Positions 35,258 through 46,704 of a stretch of DNA of 64,000 bases are shown here, one piece after another. The first letter of the stretch is position 1; the number at the start of each line of letters is the position of its first letter. Origin of the DNA: Chlamydoabsidia padenii (taxonomy: Eukaryota > Mucoromycota > Mucoromycetes > Mucorales > Cunninghamellaceae); assembly GCA_025330725.1 (NCBI GenBank), contig JAIWND010000019.1, positions 62,001 to 126,000 on the forward strand, given 5' to 3'. The position numbers and the translations under genes are program-made. A model generated the notes under the pieces. That model saw only the letters and a list, made by a program, of their open reading frames with translations. It made no database searches and was not told the origin of the DNA.

Positions 35258-36785
35258 TTGCTCCGCCGAATTGGATCCACTTCCCTTTTTGGCGAATGCC
35301 ACCAGAGAAGGTATAAAAGAGCAGTGGAGACACTATAAATGAGATGATATATGTAATACTAAACAATAAAAAGACATTAATCATTCCAATATATGTATAT
35401 ATAAATATATAAACTACCTAATAAGTTGGTTGATTTGAGTGATTGGTAGTTTATCCCGTTACTTCATGTAGATCAAAAAAAAAAAAAAAAGGCAAAAGTG
35501 GGGTCACACTTCCTTCAACCCCTCCCCCCAACAACAATATCCTCGTTTTATGGTATCTTTTTTGCCTTGGTTTACGTTACACTCAAAGGCATTTTACAAT
35601 CAAGACGAAATCTCTCCACATGACCCTTTTGTATTCACCACTTGTATAACCGCAATTATTTAAGGGGATCTTAAAAATAAACAACTTCAAAACCAAAGCA
35701 TAACATACAAGTTATTTTATTTTTGACATTTTATTAAAAACATACATGTATACATACATAAAAATAGTCTAGTCTATACTAATCTATTTTATACAAAGTC
35801 CAATAGCCATTTCGTTATTATATCTCCCCACCCCCGCACAATGTCTATTCCGAATTCAACAGTCAGACCTATAACTTTAAAAAAAAAAAAGAGGGTTCCA
35901 AGCCAAGTATTCCATTGGAGAATGCATGATGGGCCACCGGGAATGGTCCTATTCTTGATCCAAGTGACGTGAAGACCAAAAGAGTAGCACAATGAGTCTA
36001 ATTTTCCCTTTTGTCTTCTATGATGACGATAAAAACTTGGCCCATCAACGTGAGTTACAGTGGTCTCTTTTTATCACCTGAGCCCATTGATATTCAAATT
36101 GCCTTTTTACCATGAGTTTCGCTCAAGTTACAAGTTTGCAATTACTATTTATCTAAATAAAAAGACAGTTTACAGGTTAATACATCCATTTGACTTGCTG
36201 TAGTCTAGTCATTTAAAAAAAAGACCTTTTTTTTTTTGTACGAAGGACTGACTATAGAAATGATCAGTGGTTTGTCAAGTGGGTCATTAGTGTTGGTTCT
36301 TTTACTTTTTTCTGTTTCCATTATTCAAGACCGTCGAAGAATGAAAGGAGTATTACAGAGAAGAGAGAGAAAGGCGTCCATTGAATTTCTTGTCTCTTTT
36401 TTTTTTTTTGTGCCTCGTTTTAAACCCCCGCCGACCTGCATGGCCTTGACACAACATGATGAGATTCAAGGATAATAAGGATCATCCTTCCCCACATTCT
36501 TTCATCTTTATATTTGTTCAGATTCGAATGAATTATATGTTATGAATGGATGTATAATAGTGGATAGCAACTAGTCAAATACCAATTCATTGGGTAAAGA
36601 GACTGTAATATTTTAAACGCCGACATGCGGGAGCAAAATGCCCCGTGGTGTGACAAGAAGAAAATAAACGTGCAAAAAGGAAAAAGGAACCAACAATAAA
36701 ATGATTTTGACATTTTGGAAAATCCAGGGGAAAATGTGAGGAAGAAACAAAAATATCAAATGAATTGGTGGTATGAGTTCAGTGA

Positions 36786-36836
36786 GAGGAGGAGGAGGAG
36801 GAGGAGGAGGAGGAGAAGAAGAAAAAGAAGAAGAAG
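36786..36836 (+). repeat. Purine-only GGA/GAA repeat
   Basis: About 50 nt of uninterrupted purines (GAG repeat changing to GAA), able in principle to form triplex DNA. It lies about 250 bp before the RasGEF start. Confidence 0.9.
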
Positions 36837-37089
36837 ATTAACAAAGGGGAAGGGGGGGGGATGAATACTTTCTTCTTGGTCAAGTACATACATTGGGCCC
36901 GCATACAGAAAAAAAGTCTTGCTCTCCGACAATTGGAAAAAAAAAAAAAAAAAAAAAAAAACTTTTTTTTTTCTCTTTCTTTCTTTCCATTCTATTCTAC
37001 GTTATACTTCTTTTTAAAACATCCAGCCTTATTTTATTCAACCTTTATACATACCTTCTTCTTCTTCTCCCTGTTATTATATTACCCCT

Positions 37090-37864
37090 ATGGCGCCTAT
37101 TGCCACGATTCCCTCCATTCCATTATCACCCGTGGCCAAAGCTTGGTTACTTTGTCGAACGAATCTTGAACAAGCTGACACAGCACTGTCCAAAGCAAAA
37201 AATCAAACTCAACCCGCTGTCTCTGTCAGTGTATTACGCAAACTCATTGAAGATGTAAAAGTGGAACGACATCGATATGATAACTTGGGACGACAAATGC
37301 AATCAGTACAAACAGCCACTGCTTTTCAATGGAGTCCTGATACCTTGGCTAAACAAATTGCAGTCATTGATTGTCAACTCTTTGGTATGGTTAAGCTTGA
37401 TAAATCCTTCCTTTGTCAAACTGACTTGGTGCACACTCGACTCGACAGACTGTTGGACTTTCACCATTATTTGACCAACAGTTTCGCTCATCAACTCATC
37501 TTTTGGTCATCTCTCACAAGGTCCTCATCATCAACACCAACGGAGGCGGACAATGTGATCCCTCCTGTGCATCCTAAAGACAATATGATATCTCATTTGG
37601 TACAAGTGGCTCATGGACTCTTACATACCTATCGCGACTTTTCTGGGTTTGTGGCTATCATGAAGGCTTTGTTATTACCTCAGGTACGACGTTTACGGTC
37701 ACTCTGGAAGAATTGTCCTTCTCGTATCAAGGAAATGTATAATGAAATGGTCCCTATCTTATCACCTGATCAACATTACCAGGCGTATCACAATGTGCTC
37801 TGTCAAAAACTATCCTACTTCTTTTTTACAGCAACAACAACAACAACACCATTATCACTAGTAC

Positions 37865-37904
<40 letters not shown>

Positions 37905-39612
37905 TTTACCACGGATGATAGTGATTCCTTGGATGCAACCTCATTTAATCTCATTACGCTCAATTGTGACTGACTATGCAGCTATGGGTGGCGATACTAC
38001 AGCAGCATCCGACGACTTGTGTCACCAATCAGCATCTTCTTCCAACATCGATCTGGTTTTATCTGCCCCGGGTCTCCAAAAATTAGCTGTGGTGATGGCA
38101 CTTTTGGAACAATGTCAAACATGCTCTGCCTCTTCATCACTATCTAATCACTCTGTTTCACCATCCTCTTCTTCTATAGACATACTTGAAGATTATATGC
38201 GATCATGGCGACAAGACAATCTTCATTCTTCGACTACTAGTATGGATGGAAAACGATCAAGGCGACAATCGATGATTTCATCAGTGACGACCAAGTCTGG
38301 GGCAACAGGTGCATCCACAGTCTGTGATCTACATGTTCTCTTTCCTGGTGATCTTTTGGTGCATCATTGGTTGGTGTCTCGTGTTTACCTTCGAATGGAT
38401 CAACTGGTCGACGAAAGTATTCAAGTTCAACCACTTCTTGACGGCGAACAATTGGTATGTGATACTTATTCACCTGATGATTCTTCTTTGGTCGCCATCA
38501 CTTTAAGTAAACCAACAACAAGCATATCACCACCACCTTCTCACAGTTTGGAATTGGAGGAATCTTATCATTTGGAGGATGCTCCATCACCTGTTATTAG
38601 TGCGACATTCGCTGGCTGGAAAACAACAACAACAACAACCGAGGCTTCCTACGATGACAACACCAATAAGGATAACGATCAACAACAAACCGATATGGCT
38701 GAATCAAATGTACACAACACCACAACAGATCTCAACAAACACCAAACAAATACAGAAGAGATAAAAGAACAACACTCAGTAATGGATGAAACTCGACAAG
38801 ATCAAAACACCTCTCAAGTGAATGAACTCGGGAATTCTGATACAGTAAAAGCGACAGATACACAATCAATAGTGGAAGACAACAATGTTATGGAACAAGG
38901 CAATACAACTAGACAAGAAGACGACACAGTAGACAATACATTGACAACAGAATCCATCATGTCATCCAGTACGGCTTCATCATCAACGGCATCATCAACA
39001 TCCTCCTCCGTCTCTGTCATCATTGAAGAACAACCAGTAGCAAAAATGATTGTGCACCCACCTGAAGAAAACGACATGAAGAACAAGGCCGACCCAACAA
39101 GACCGATTTCAATGGATAGCAACAACAAACACAGTAAAAAATCAAAACTCTCACCCACGGCACCGGAATTCGTTCCCTTATTGGCTCAACCTACGACACA
39201 GTATGAAAACATGCCATCTTCAGTCGCGGTCACACCATCCTCCTCAATCCATGACGGCTCAGTAAACAAGAAACGATATATACCAACAGGTGATACTACG
39301 TCTGAAGATGATGATGAATGGAACGGATACCCTAAACCGGCCATGGTTCATCCTCAACCATCAAAAGAAGAAGAAGAAGAAGAAGAAGAAGAAGAAGAAG
39401 ACGATGACGACGAAGATGAAATCTGGACGGGATACCCAGGACCAAAACGACGGGGATCCCTGCAATCGATGATCTCGGATGAATGGAAAGGGTATCAAGC
39501 AGCCAAGATGGAAGCGACCTGGGAATTGGAAATGGCACTCAAGGTACAACAACATGATTGGCAAGACTACACTTTGGAAACTTTGAATGTTGAAAACACG
39601 GAGGCTACATAG
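37090..39612 (+). CDS. RasGEF-domain protein with acidic W-GY repeats
   Basis: Single-exon gene of 840 residues. Residues about 80-300 fit the CDC25-homology RasGEF catalytic fold: SPDTLAKQIAVIDCQLF, the helix TRLDRLLDFHHYLTNSF, and YRDFSGFVAIMKALLLPQVRRLRSLWKNCP, so it probably activates a Ras-family GTPase. This stretch is interrupted by a Ser-repeat segment coded by TCA repeats. The middle and C-terminal portions are Ser/Thr/Gln/Asn-rich and acidic. The last 110 residues hold three spaced copies of a short motif, DEWNGYP, DEIWTGYP and DEWKGYQ, separated by a Glu run and basic patches, followed by MEATWELEMAL; this may be a partner-binding repeat. The start follows a CT-rich leader. No introns are present, unlike most neighbours. 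Confidence 0.8.
39367..39399 (+). repeat. GAA repeat coding poly-Glu in RasGEF C-terminus
   Basis: In-frame GAA codons between the first two W-GY motifs. Confidence 0.9.
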
Positions 39613-40784
39613 GTTGGCTTGATCTTGTTTTTGTAGTAGTAGTTGATGATAGTATGATTTGAATTTAGTTTAGCTGTTTTTTATTTTTATACTCATAATA
39701 AACAATCAAAAAGGGTTCTTCAAAAAAAAAAAAAATGCCTTGATGATATGAACTGGGACTATACTATACTGGGGAGGCAGGGTATTCACGATTCCCAATG
39801 AAATTTGTCTATGAAATGGTATTGATAAACTTTCTCACTTTTTCTCTTAGTGTCTATATCAAGAATATGGGAAAACGGGAAGAGCTCACATCAATGCAGA
39901 AAAAAAAAAGGCGGGGTTGAATTCAAATCCCGGCGGACCCCATTTTGCATTGACGATGCAAGTTGGTTATCAGCTTTCCTGATAAAGTGATAAGATAAAA
40001 AAAAAATACATATACATATTGGCTGTAGAATAATGGTATTCTATGAAAAGGGGTTTACTTGCAAAGGGAAGATGGGATATCCAGCATTGATTACACAAAT
40101 CCTAGGCCAAAAGGCTTGCCATATACATATCCTTCCAACTGGTATTCATCACCGCTTTTCTCTACAACTATAGAAAAGCCCTTTTGATTTGTTTTCTACA
40201 TTGGTTGTAGGAACGGCGTCATCGAAAAAGAATCAATTCCAATATAAGCTCTGCTGGGTCATGCGGCGGGGATTCAAATCATTGTTTTCTAAGCATCTCA
40301 TCAAAACCCCATGACATTTGTTCTTTATGAATAGAAGACACTTTTATTCGATTTCAAGCCAAATGACGTACCTCTTGACTATCATGAAAACAAGTTGTTT
40401 AAGATCATGCTTTCCATCACATGAAATAGCATGTTTAAAAATACATATCACTCAATATGAAAGGTCAGGGCCAAAAAAAAAAAAAAAAAAAAAGGATGTA
40501 CCCCTTTATTCTTGCCACAGGTGATCGAGCTCTTATTTTTGATCCATACAAATTCAAGTTGTTTTAAAACCTATAGTGATTGATGAAGATACTCTCATTT
40601 TATGTAGTTGAAGATCATGCCTCCACGTGAGTAGTATTTTGTTTCGAGAATCCACCTGTCGGGGTTTTAACTCAAATGACATAATGCCTTCTTTTGTGAT
40701 TTTTCCTTTTTCCTTTCCCTTTCTTCTTTTTCTTCTATTCCACTTTTTTTTTTATTTATTTACAACTTTTATCTTCTTCAAGTC
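39613..40784. other. Intergenic region upstream of the WOPR gene
   Basis: 1.17 kb with no intact gene. An exact element in minus orientation lies at 39922-39932, with variants near 40267 (GCGGGGATTCAAATC) and 40658 (TCGGGGTTTTAACTCAAAT, 127 bp before the ATG). A TC-rich leader follows. ATGCCTCCAC at 40618 followed by GTGAGT could be an alternative first coding exon of the WOPR gene. Confidence 0.5.
39922..39932 (-). promoter_or_regulatory. CGGGATTTGAA element (minus), flanked by GGCGG
   Basis: Plus strand reads ttcaaatcccg followed by gcgg. Confidence 0.45.
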
Positions 40785-42269
40785 ATGCCTGTTGTAGAAT
40801 CTTTTTATGGATATGTAGAAACCACAAAAGATTCATTGTTATTACTGGAAGCCTGCCGACAAGGTGTTTTACCAAGAGTCACCCGACGATTACAAGAACA
40901 GGAACGACATTTGGTTAAAAGTGGTGCTGTATTTTGTTTCGACGAAAACGAAAGTGGTAAGTATTAGACTATTGATACAACATATAATGACTTGACTCTT
41001 TTGTTTTATGTTTTGTGCGTGTAATATAGGTATTAAACGATGGACGGATGGGCTGGTCTGGAGTCCTTCTCGAATACTGGGAAACTTTCTAATCTATCGC
41101 GAACTAGGGGATCGAACAAGTGAACAAGACGACAACACACAACAAATTACTTCTGGATTGACACTGCTGTCCAAACGACAACGAGAAAAATCTTTACTGG
41201 GCTCTTTACGGAACAGTTACCAATTCAAACCGAACGGTCTCATCAAGAAATCAATGTCCGTGGTTATCAATGGCGTCCACCAACACCTTGTTAGTTATTA
41301 CAACAAGGAAGATGTTCTCAACAACAAGTTCAGAACACCTTCGACTATTCCTGAACTGGCTACACTCACAATCTCCACTGAACTCCTCTATGATCAGCAC
41401 TTTAGGATACCATTCCTTATGGAAGGCGAAACCAATGGTAATAAGGGGTGTCATAGAGACTGGTAGACTCACACACGTATTTTTTTTTTTCTTGCTATAA
41501 CCATATAGGCACCAAGTTGGAAAAAAGACCGACAAGACAAAAAAGACGATCTGCTTCCTATGGCTTTAGCAACCCACCTCCACGACGACAATACAGTAAT
41601 AGTAGTAGCAGTAGTGGCAACAGCAACAACAGTAGCAACAACAGCATTGTCAGCGATACCAGTGTCGGTAGCAGTATACCCACTCCAACACTTGATACAT
41701 CATTCCTATCAACACCTTCCACTTACAACTGGACTCAAGACGATCTTCCACAACCAGATACCACCACGTTATCGTCAACAAAAGCAGCCTTCATGGACCC
41801 ATCACCCGACACAACACTGTTCTCACCGCCATCTTGTCATCATCCACCTACACACACTATATCCTATAGTCAACATCAACCTCCGTTTTCGATCGGTATG
41901 TAGAAGAAAAAAAAAACCTCAAGATTCAAATACTGACTTGTTTTTGGTGATATAGATTTGCAGCAAAGGAAACCCACGACTTTTATGATACCATCACCTC
42001 GAACACCATGCCAAGAGCAACAACAATCTCAAAGTCAAATCTTCTCATCTGGAGTTGGATCCTATGCACAATACCAACCATGGGTACCAGAAAACGGACG
42101 ATCGGATCAAAACCCTCACCAACATTTATTCTCCTCCTCCTCCTTCCATACTATCAATCATGCTTCTCTTCACGCTGGTCGTACCACTGAACTCGTTAGT
42201 AATGCATTTATGCTGGATACAAGTGCCTTGATAGGATTTGGTTGGAATGATATGGAATTGCAAATGTAA
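40785..42269 (+). CDS. Gti1/Pac2 (WOPR) family transcriptional regulator
   Basis: DNA-binding regulator of 426 residues related to Wor1/Ryp1/Sge1/Pac2, which govern morphology, gluconate uptake or virulence traits in other fungi. Exons: 40785-40956, 41030-41437, 41509-41895, 41956-42269; phases agree. The WOPR domain opens with ESFYGYVETTKDSLLLLEAC and VTRRLQEQERHLVKSGAVFCF, then across the first intron GIKRWTDGLVWSPSRILGNFLIYREL, the most conserved block. The second half of the domain has FKPNGLIKKSMSV and HQHLVSYYNKEDV. The remainder is a Ser/Asn/Gln/Pro-rich tail without recognisable domains. An AATAAA follows the stop near 42317. An alternative upstream exon at 40618-40627 would prepend a few residues (MPPL). 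Convergent with CDK10. Confidence 0.95.
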
Positions 42270-42505
42270 CCTAGTTATAGCTTGACCCTTCTGTTATGTA
42301 GTCTTTTTATATTGTAATAAACATTATTATTATTTTTTAATTAATCGTTTGTGCCTATTTCCCGTGATGACTGGGATACATGGGTTTCACCAATTTGACA
42401 GGATGAGATGGTGAACACAGGCCAATCTCTTCCAAATGATCAAACCATCCCCCTAAATAATGATAAAAAAGACATGTGCTTTATTATGATAACAAGATGA
42501 TAAAA

Positions 42506-44163
42506 CTATACTAGACTATTATAGGATGCCGCTGCCAATTTCTGTTTCTTGTATTTGGTCAATATACTGCCATCCCCATCAGACGCACTTGTAACATGTA
42601 CCATCCGCCGTTTACGTTCTTCATCTTGAACGCGCCGAGCCCTACACAAAGGACAAACATGAGTATCACATCATCGTGGCGACAAAAAAAAAAAAAAAAA
42701 AAAAGAACTTACTTTTCTTTTTCTGACATGATGTTTCGTATTTCTGGATAAGTAGGAAGCATGGCAGGATCTTGTGCTACAATAAATAAAGAAAATGGAA
42801 TCAGAATAACTGCTCCCCCCCCACTTTTTTTTTTCCCCCACTTACCTCGAGGAGATTCTCTAAAGTATGGATGTTGTAAAGCCTGCCTAACATTGAGCCT
42901 AGATCGTGGGTTGTATGTGAGAAGACCTGCCAGCAGGTGGGTGGATTGATCCGATATTCTCGGGAAAGCCAACTTGAGAGTGTTTTTATCTTGTTTCGGC
43001 AATAAGAGAGCCTTTCCCAAAGGTAATTGTGTGAATCCAGGCCAGATAGTTTCGTTTGGTGTGCCGAGTAGTTTGACAATCAAATTCAGTTGTGTTTGTT
43101 CTGTTGTTCCTGGTAATAAAGGTCGATGTTGTAATAATTCACCCATGATACATCCTGCCGACCTAAAAAGAGAAAAGGTGAGATGGAGGGTCAAGTAGTA
43201 TGATATTATTTTATTACCATAAATCAACTGCAGTCGTATAATTAGCATCTCCATAGAGTAGTTCGGGTGATCGATACCATAGTGTCACCACATTAGGTGT
43301 CATTGGTTTACCAGGAAGACTGAGGGTACGGGCAAGTCCAAAATCCGCTATATATAAAAGGATTAAAATCATAGTCATCATAGGTAATCAATCATCTTAC
43401 CTATTTTAAGTAATCCAGTAGAAGTCAGTAGTAAGTTTGACATTTTCAAATCACTAGACAAATAAACCAGATATTAGTATATCATCATTCCCCCCCCCTC
43501 CCCATCTTTTTGTTTTCACTACTTACCGATGGATGATTGAATGAGCATGACAGTATTCCAATCCTTTCAATAATTGCATCATTAAGCATTTCACTACCCA
43601 CAAATCATAAAAGATACAATGAGCCAAGTTTTCCCCTCCCCCTACTTAGTTTCCTTGTACTACCTACCTTCAGAAGCAGTATAAGGTGTAGATATCATAT
43701 CCAGCAAAGTCCCCAAGTCTTGTTCACAATATTCCATTACCAAAAAGATCGATTCCAGTTTAGGTCCCACTGCAACATCAGAGACATTGACAATATTGGG
43801 ATGTCGCATTCGTTTCAATAGACTGATTTCCCTTAAACTGGAAATGGGCATGCCATCCGTTTCCCGTTCCATTCTTATCTTTTTCAACGCCACCACAGCA
43901 CCCGTCTTGGTATCCTTGACTCGACTTTATATATATATATATATATAACACGTGATTAGTGTATTGTTGTTTCGAGGGTTTACTACTTACTAGACGACCC
44001 CATAAGTGCCTTCGCCCACCCGATTAAGTTTTTCAAAGTCTTCCACATCACGACAATCGCCATAGAATGGATGTGTTTCAGAGTATTTGACTTGTTTTTT
44101 ACGAACGGAGGTTAGCACCGAATGTGATTGTTCACCTTTGGTGTTGGTGGTATGATTGGCCAT
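42506..44163 (-). CDS. CDK10: Cyclin-dependent kinase 10 homolog
   Basis: Nuclear CMGC kinase of 398 residues. Exons: 44163-43991, 43924-43668, 43593-43527, 43453-43401, 43347-43218, 43162-42846, 42776-42713, 42641-42506; phases agree. Features: [22 protein letters not shown] (Gly loop), VALKKIRM with the catalytic Lys, [18 protein letters not shown] (PSTAIRE-like cyclin helix of the CDK10/CDK11 type), [54 protein letters not shown] and [13 protein letters not shown]. The match is closer to CDK10 than CDK11 because of [17 protein letters not shown] and the short C-terminus. All catalytic residues are present. CDK10 orthologs bind cyclin M in animals; the partner here is unknown. The basic tail (ERKRRRM, YKKQK) may be nuclear targeting. 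An element variant (TCGGAATTTTAAA) lies 86 bp upstream, followed by a T17 leader. Confidence 0.94.
42684..42704. repeat. Poly(A) tract, 21 nt, in CDK10 last intron
   Basis: A run on the plus strand, inside the intron 42642-42712. Confidence 0.9.
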
Positions 44164-44397
44164 GATCAAGATAAAAAGTGGTGTTTGGGAAGAAGAATGA
44201 GGATTCGTAGAAGGCAGAAAAAAAAAAAAAAAAAAGTTGACCAAACGTCGGAATTTTAAAACACAAGGAGTGCCATGGAGGATGAAGAACAAAAGTCGAC
44301 TTTATTATAGATTTACAAATCAAAAAGATAAATAAGGGAATGCATATAGATAAATGTAGTTGTATTAAAAGAGAGAGAGAGAGAGGAATTTGTGTTA

Positions 44398-45455
44398 TTA
44401 TTCCGTATTCGATGGCACCTTGAGACGCTTTTCGAGATCCTCCGCCAGTTGATCGATTTCCTTGTCTTCAGTTTCCTTGTTTCCAGTTTCTTTTTGAGGG
44501 GTATGAGTGTCTTCATCTGCTTGATTCTCTTCGTATTCCTGTTGCTCTGCCGCCCATCGTTCCTTCAGTTTCTTGGTTTCCTTTTCATGGAGCCTGTCCA
44601 GCTCGTCCTAGAAGAAGAAGAATGATCATGAGTAAATATATAACACAGCAGTAACATACCTTCCATCCCAGTAAATCAGCCAATTTTTCAATCCCTTCAT
44701 CACAGTCGCCCAAGATAACGGCATCACGTTTTTTGCCATATTTCCATTTAAAGTCAAACCCATGATGTGGTGAATGGTGCTAACAAAACAAAGAGGGGAG
44801 GTGCCTGTTAGTTTCATCCAAGTATTTGATTTTTGATTTTTTGATGTTTCTTACCACACCAGCAATATCTTTATTGATCAATAACCTAGGTGTATAATCT
44901 GGTACGTTATCGATGAGAGCAGCAAAAGGTTGTACCTGAAGACTTGTACCAATCACTATTAACAGATCAGCTTCATCAAAATCCTATATACGTATACATA
45001 TCAGTTAGTCCCCCCTATTGCTTTTTTTTTATATTACCCATTCCTTTTACTTACACGAAGACGTTTAAAAAAAACGCTTGGGTAAACTTTCACCAAAAAA
45101 GGTGATATCAGGCTTGATGAGACCATCTTTACAAACAGGGCACCGAGGAATACGAGACTGTAAGATTTCCCTTTTGACGATTTCCATATCCGCCTTTTCT
45201 TCACATTCAGTACATGAAGCCGTGGCAAAACTTCCATGGGCTTCCACAATCTTGTCCTCGTCCAATCCACATATCCGTTCCAGAGTATCAATGTTTTGTG
45301 TAAAGTTTCGCAAGAGCATCTTTTTTTCGTGAAGTAGTCGAATAAAGTAGTGGGTTTTGGTGGGATAGTATTTACCGGGGTAGAGTTCTTTGGCCAATGC
45401 ATAGAAGGGTTCAGGTCGTTCCTACATTTACATGTATATAAAAGGTGAGGTGTCA

Positions 45456-45486
<31 letters not shown>

Positions 45487-45823
45487 GAGGAGATTGGTTT
45501 TACCTCAAAGTAGTCAATATCAAATATTGCTTCGGCATAAGGTAGATCAAACTTTTGTAGGTTGTCATAAAGTCCAGTGTCCTTACTTCTAAAGTCAGGG
45601 ATGCCCGCCGCTGTTGAGATGCCTGCACCCGACATTACAATAATGTTTTTGACTGGTAGAAAGAAAAAAAAAAAAAAAGAAAGAACTATGTTAGATCAGT
45701 TTACAGACTTTTTTCTTTCTTACCATCATTGTTTTTGATATAGTTTGCAATGGATTCTACTGTAGAGCTTTCCAATTTGGCAGCCTCGATTTTCGCTTTG
45801 ACTTTTGATCTTGTTGCCGCCAT
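44398..45823 (-). CDS. HST2: Sir2-family deacetylase (Hst2/SIRT2 type) with apparent frameshift
   Basis: NAD-dependent protein deacetylase, about 357 residues if the frame is continuous. Exons: 45823-45724, 45652-45504, 45421-45055, 44983-44855, 44779-44660, 44607-44398. Motifs: [17 protein letters not shown] (NAD binding), [27 protein letters not shown] with the catalytic His, zinc ligands CTEC and [16 protein letters not shown], and [12 protein letters not shown]. The C-terminus is acidic and coiled-coil-like. Exon 3 is 367 nt, one more than phase requires: an eight-T run (eight A at 45067-45074) makes SLPKRFF run into a stop, while seven T would read FFKRLR and join the next exon (DFDEADLL) in frame. 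Either an assembly homopolymer error or a real inactivating insertion; both flanks are well conserved. Intron 2 carries a GT repeat. Confidence 0.88.
45456..45483. repeat. GT dinucleotide repeat in sirtuin intron 2
   Basis: About 13 GT units. Confidence 0.95.
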
Positions 45824-46704
45824 GTGAATAAAGAGGGAAGAGCAAGGAAACAGAAAAAAAAAAAAAAAAAAGCGATCGCTCGCTTTACAAAATTTAGACC
45901 GCCGGAATTTGAATTTGAATTTCACAAAAGAGGTTCTTCTTTGGGTGGTTTGCTCTTTCAAAGGCAAAACAAGCTCTCATGAGATTAGAGTATACATCCA
46001 CTCACAAGTATGTTGTAACCAAAGGTCTTTTCATCTCACCACTCAAGATCAGCATACGACTACTGTGCAAGGAAACTCTGCCCCTGGAACTGGCGGGATT
46101 TCAAACCAAACATTGAAGTCCCCGCCCATTAACAATGCAGTGACAGAGAAGCAACTTGTTTATCATACATCATCCAGTCAAACGAAACGTAAACTAAAAA
46201 AGGATTCAAGATGATGTCAAGCTTACATCACTATCAGTAGAGTCCTGTGGATCCCAAAAAAGGAAAGACATGGGGTGAGGAGAGTGAAGACAAAAAAAAA
46301 ATTTTTATCGTCAAGGGGACTTCCACATAGTCACATTGTTGAAACTCCATTCGCACACTTAAAAGGACGGTTCGAGTGCCATCTTCTCTTTTTTTTTCTT
46401 TATTCGATCAAAATAAACCACTTGTGGCTAGAGCGTTTGATCTTGCTTTTTATTCAATAAGAGCAATGTAGCTCTGTCTGTCACATCAGATTGATGTTTA
46501 ACCAATGTATCTACCAAGTGATTATTTTCAATTGATCACAAGGCTCGTAATTTTGGTTTACAGCTCTATATCTATATAAACAAAATGAAAATGAAAATAA
46601 AGCCCATCATCGTTTATAAAACAACTTTTTTTTATTTATTTAAACATACAAAGAGGAGGGGAGGGGGAAGTATCTATGGCTATATGTAAGGAGGGGAATG
46701 ATCA
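45824..46704. other. Promoter region of the sirtuin and 3' flank of the GH85 gene
   Basis: 881 bp. Close to the sirtuin start are a CCGGAATTTGAATTTGAATTT variant (about 45903) and a T-rich leader. An exact CGGGATTTCAA lies at 46094-46104. No gene is recognised. Confidence 0.5.
46094..46104 (+). promoter_or_regulatory. CGGGATTTCAA element, preceded by GG
   Basis: Exact C-variant copy, 271 bp upstream of the sirtuin start. Confidence 0.45.

Larger units (their letters stand above)
35065..37089. other. 2-kb divergent intergenic region (CSL / RasGEF)
   Basis: No gene is seen. It contains an exact CGGGATTTGAA at 35247-35257 with a CTCCGCCG tail, a TATAAAAG on the plus strand near 35313, several A/T runs and, before the RasGEF gene, a purine-only GGA/GAA tract (36786-36836), an A-T run pair (36940-36971) and CT-rich leader sequence. 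The length suits complex regulation of both signalling genes, or an unrecognised non-coding RNA. Confidence 0.5.

Noticed and set aside
36861..37258. Two overlapping frames with poly-Lys and poly-Phe before RasGEF
   Set aside because: They arise from A and T homopolymers in the leader; the conserved protein begins at 37090.
39905..39935. TTCAAATCCCG as the T-arm of a tRNA gene
   Set aside because: No cloverleaf upstream; the string is one of the fifteen element copies, so a complete tRNA is not supported, although a B-box relic remains possible.
44164..44292. Upstream in-frame extension of CDK10
   Set aside because: It is a T-rich leader translating to poly-Phe; CDK10 kinases start close to the chosen Met.
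45050..45075. Alternative donor in the sirtuin to avoid the frameshift
   Set aside because: Using an earlier GT would remove the conserved GESLP segment; no other donor restores phase with both conserved flanks kept.
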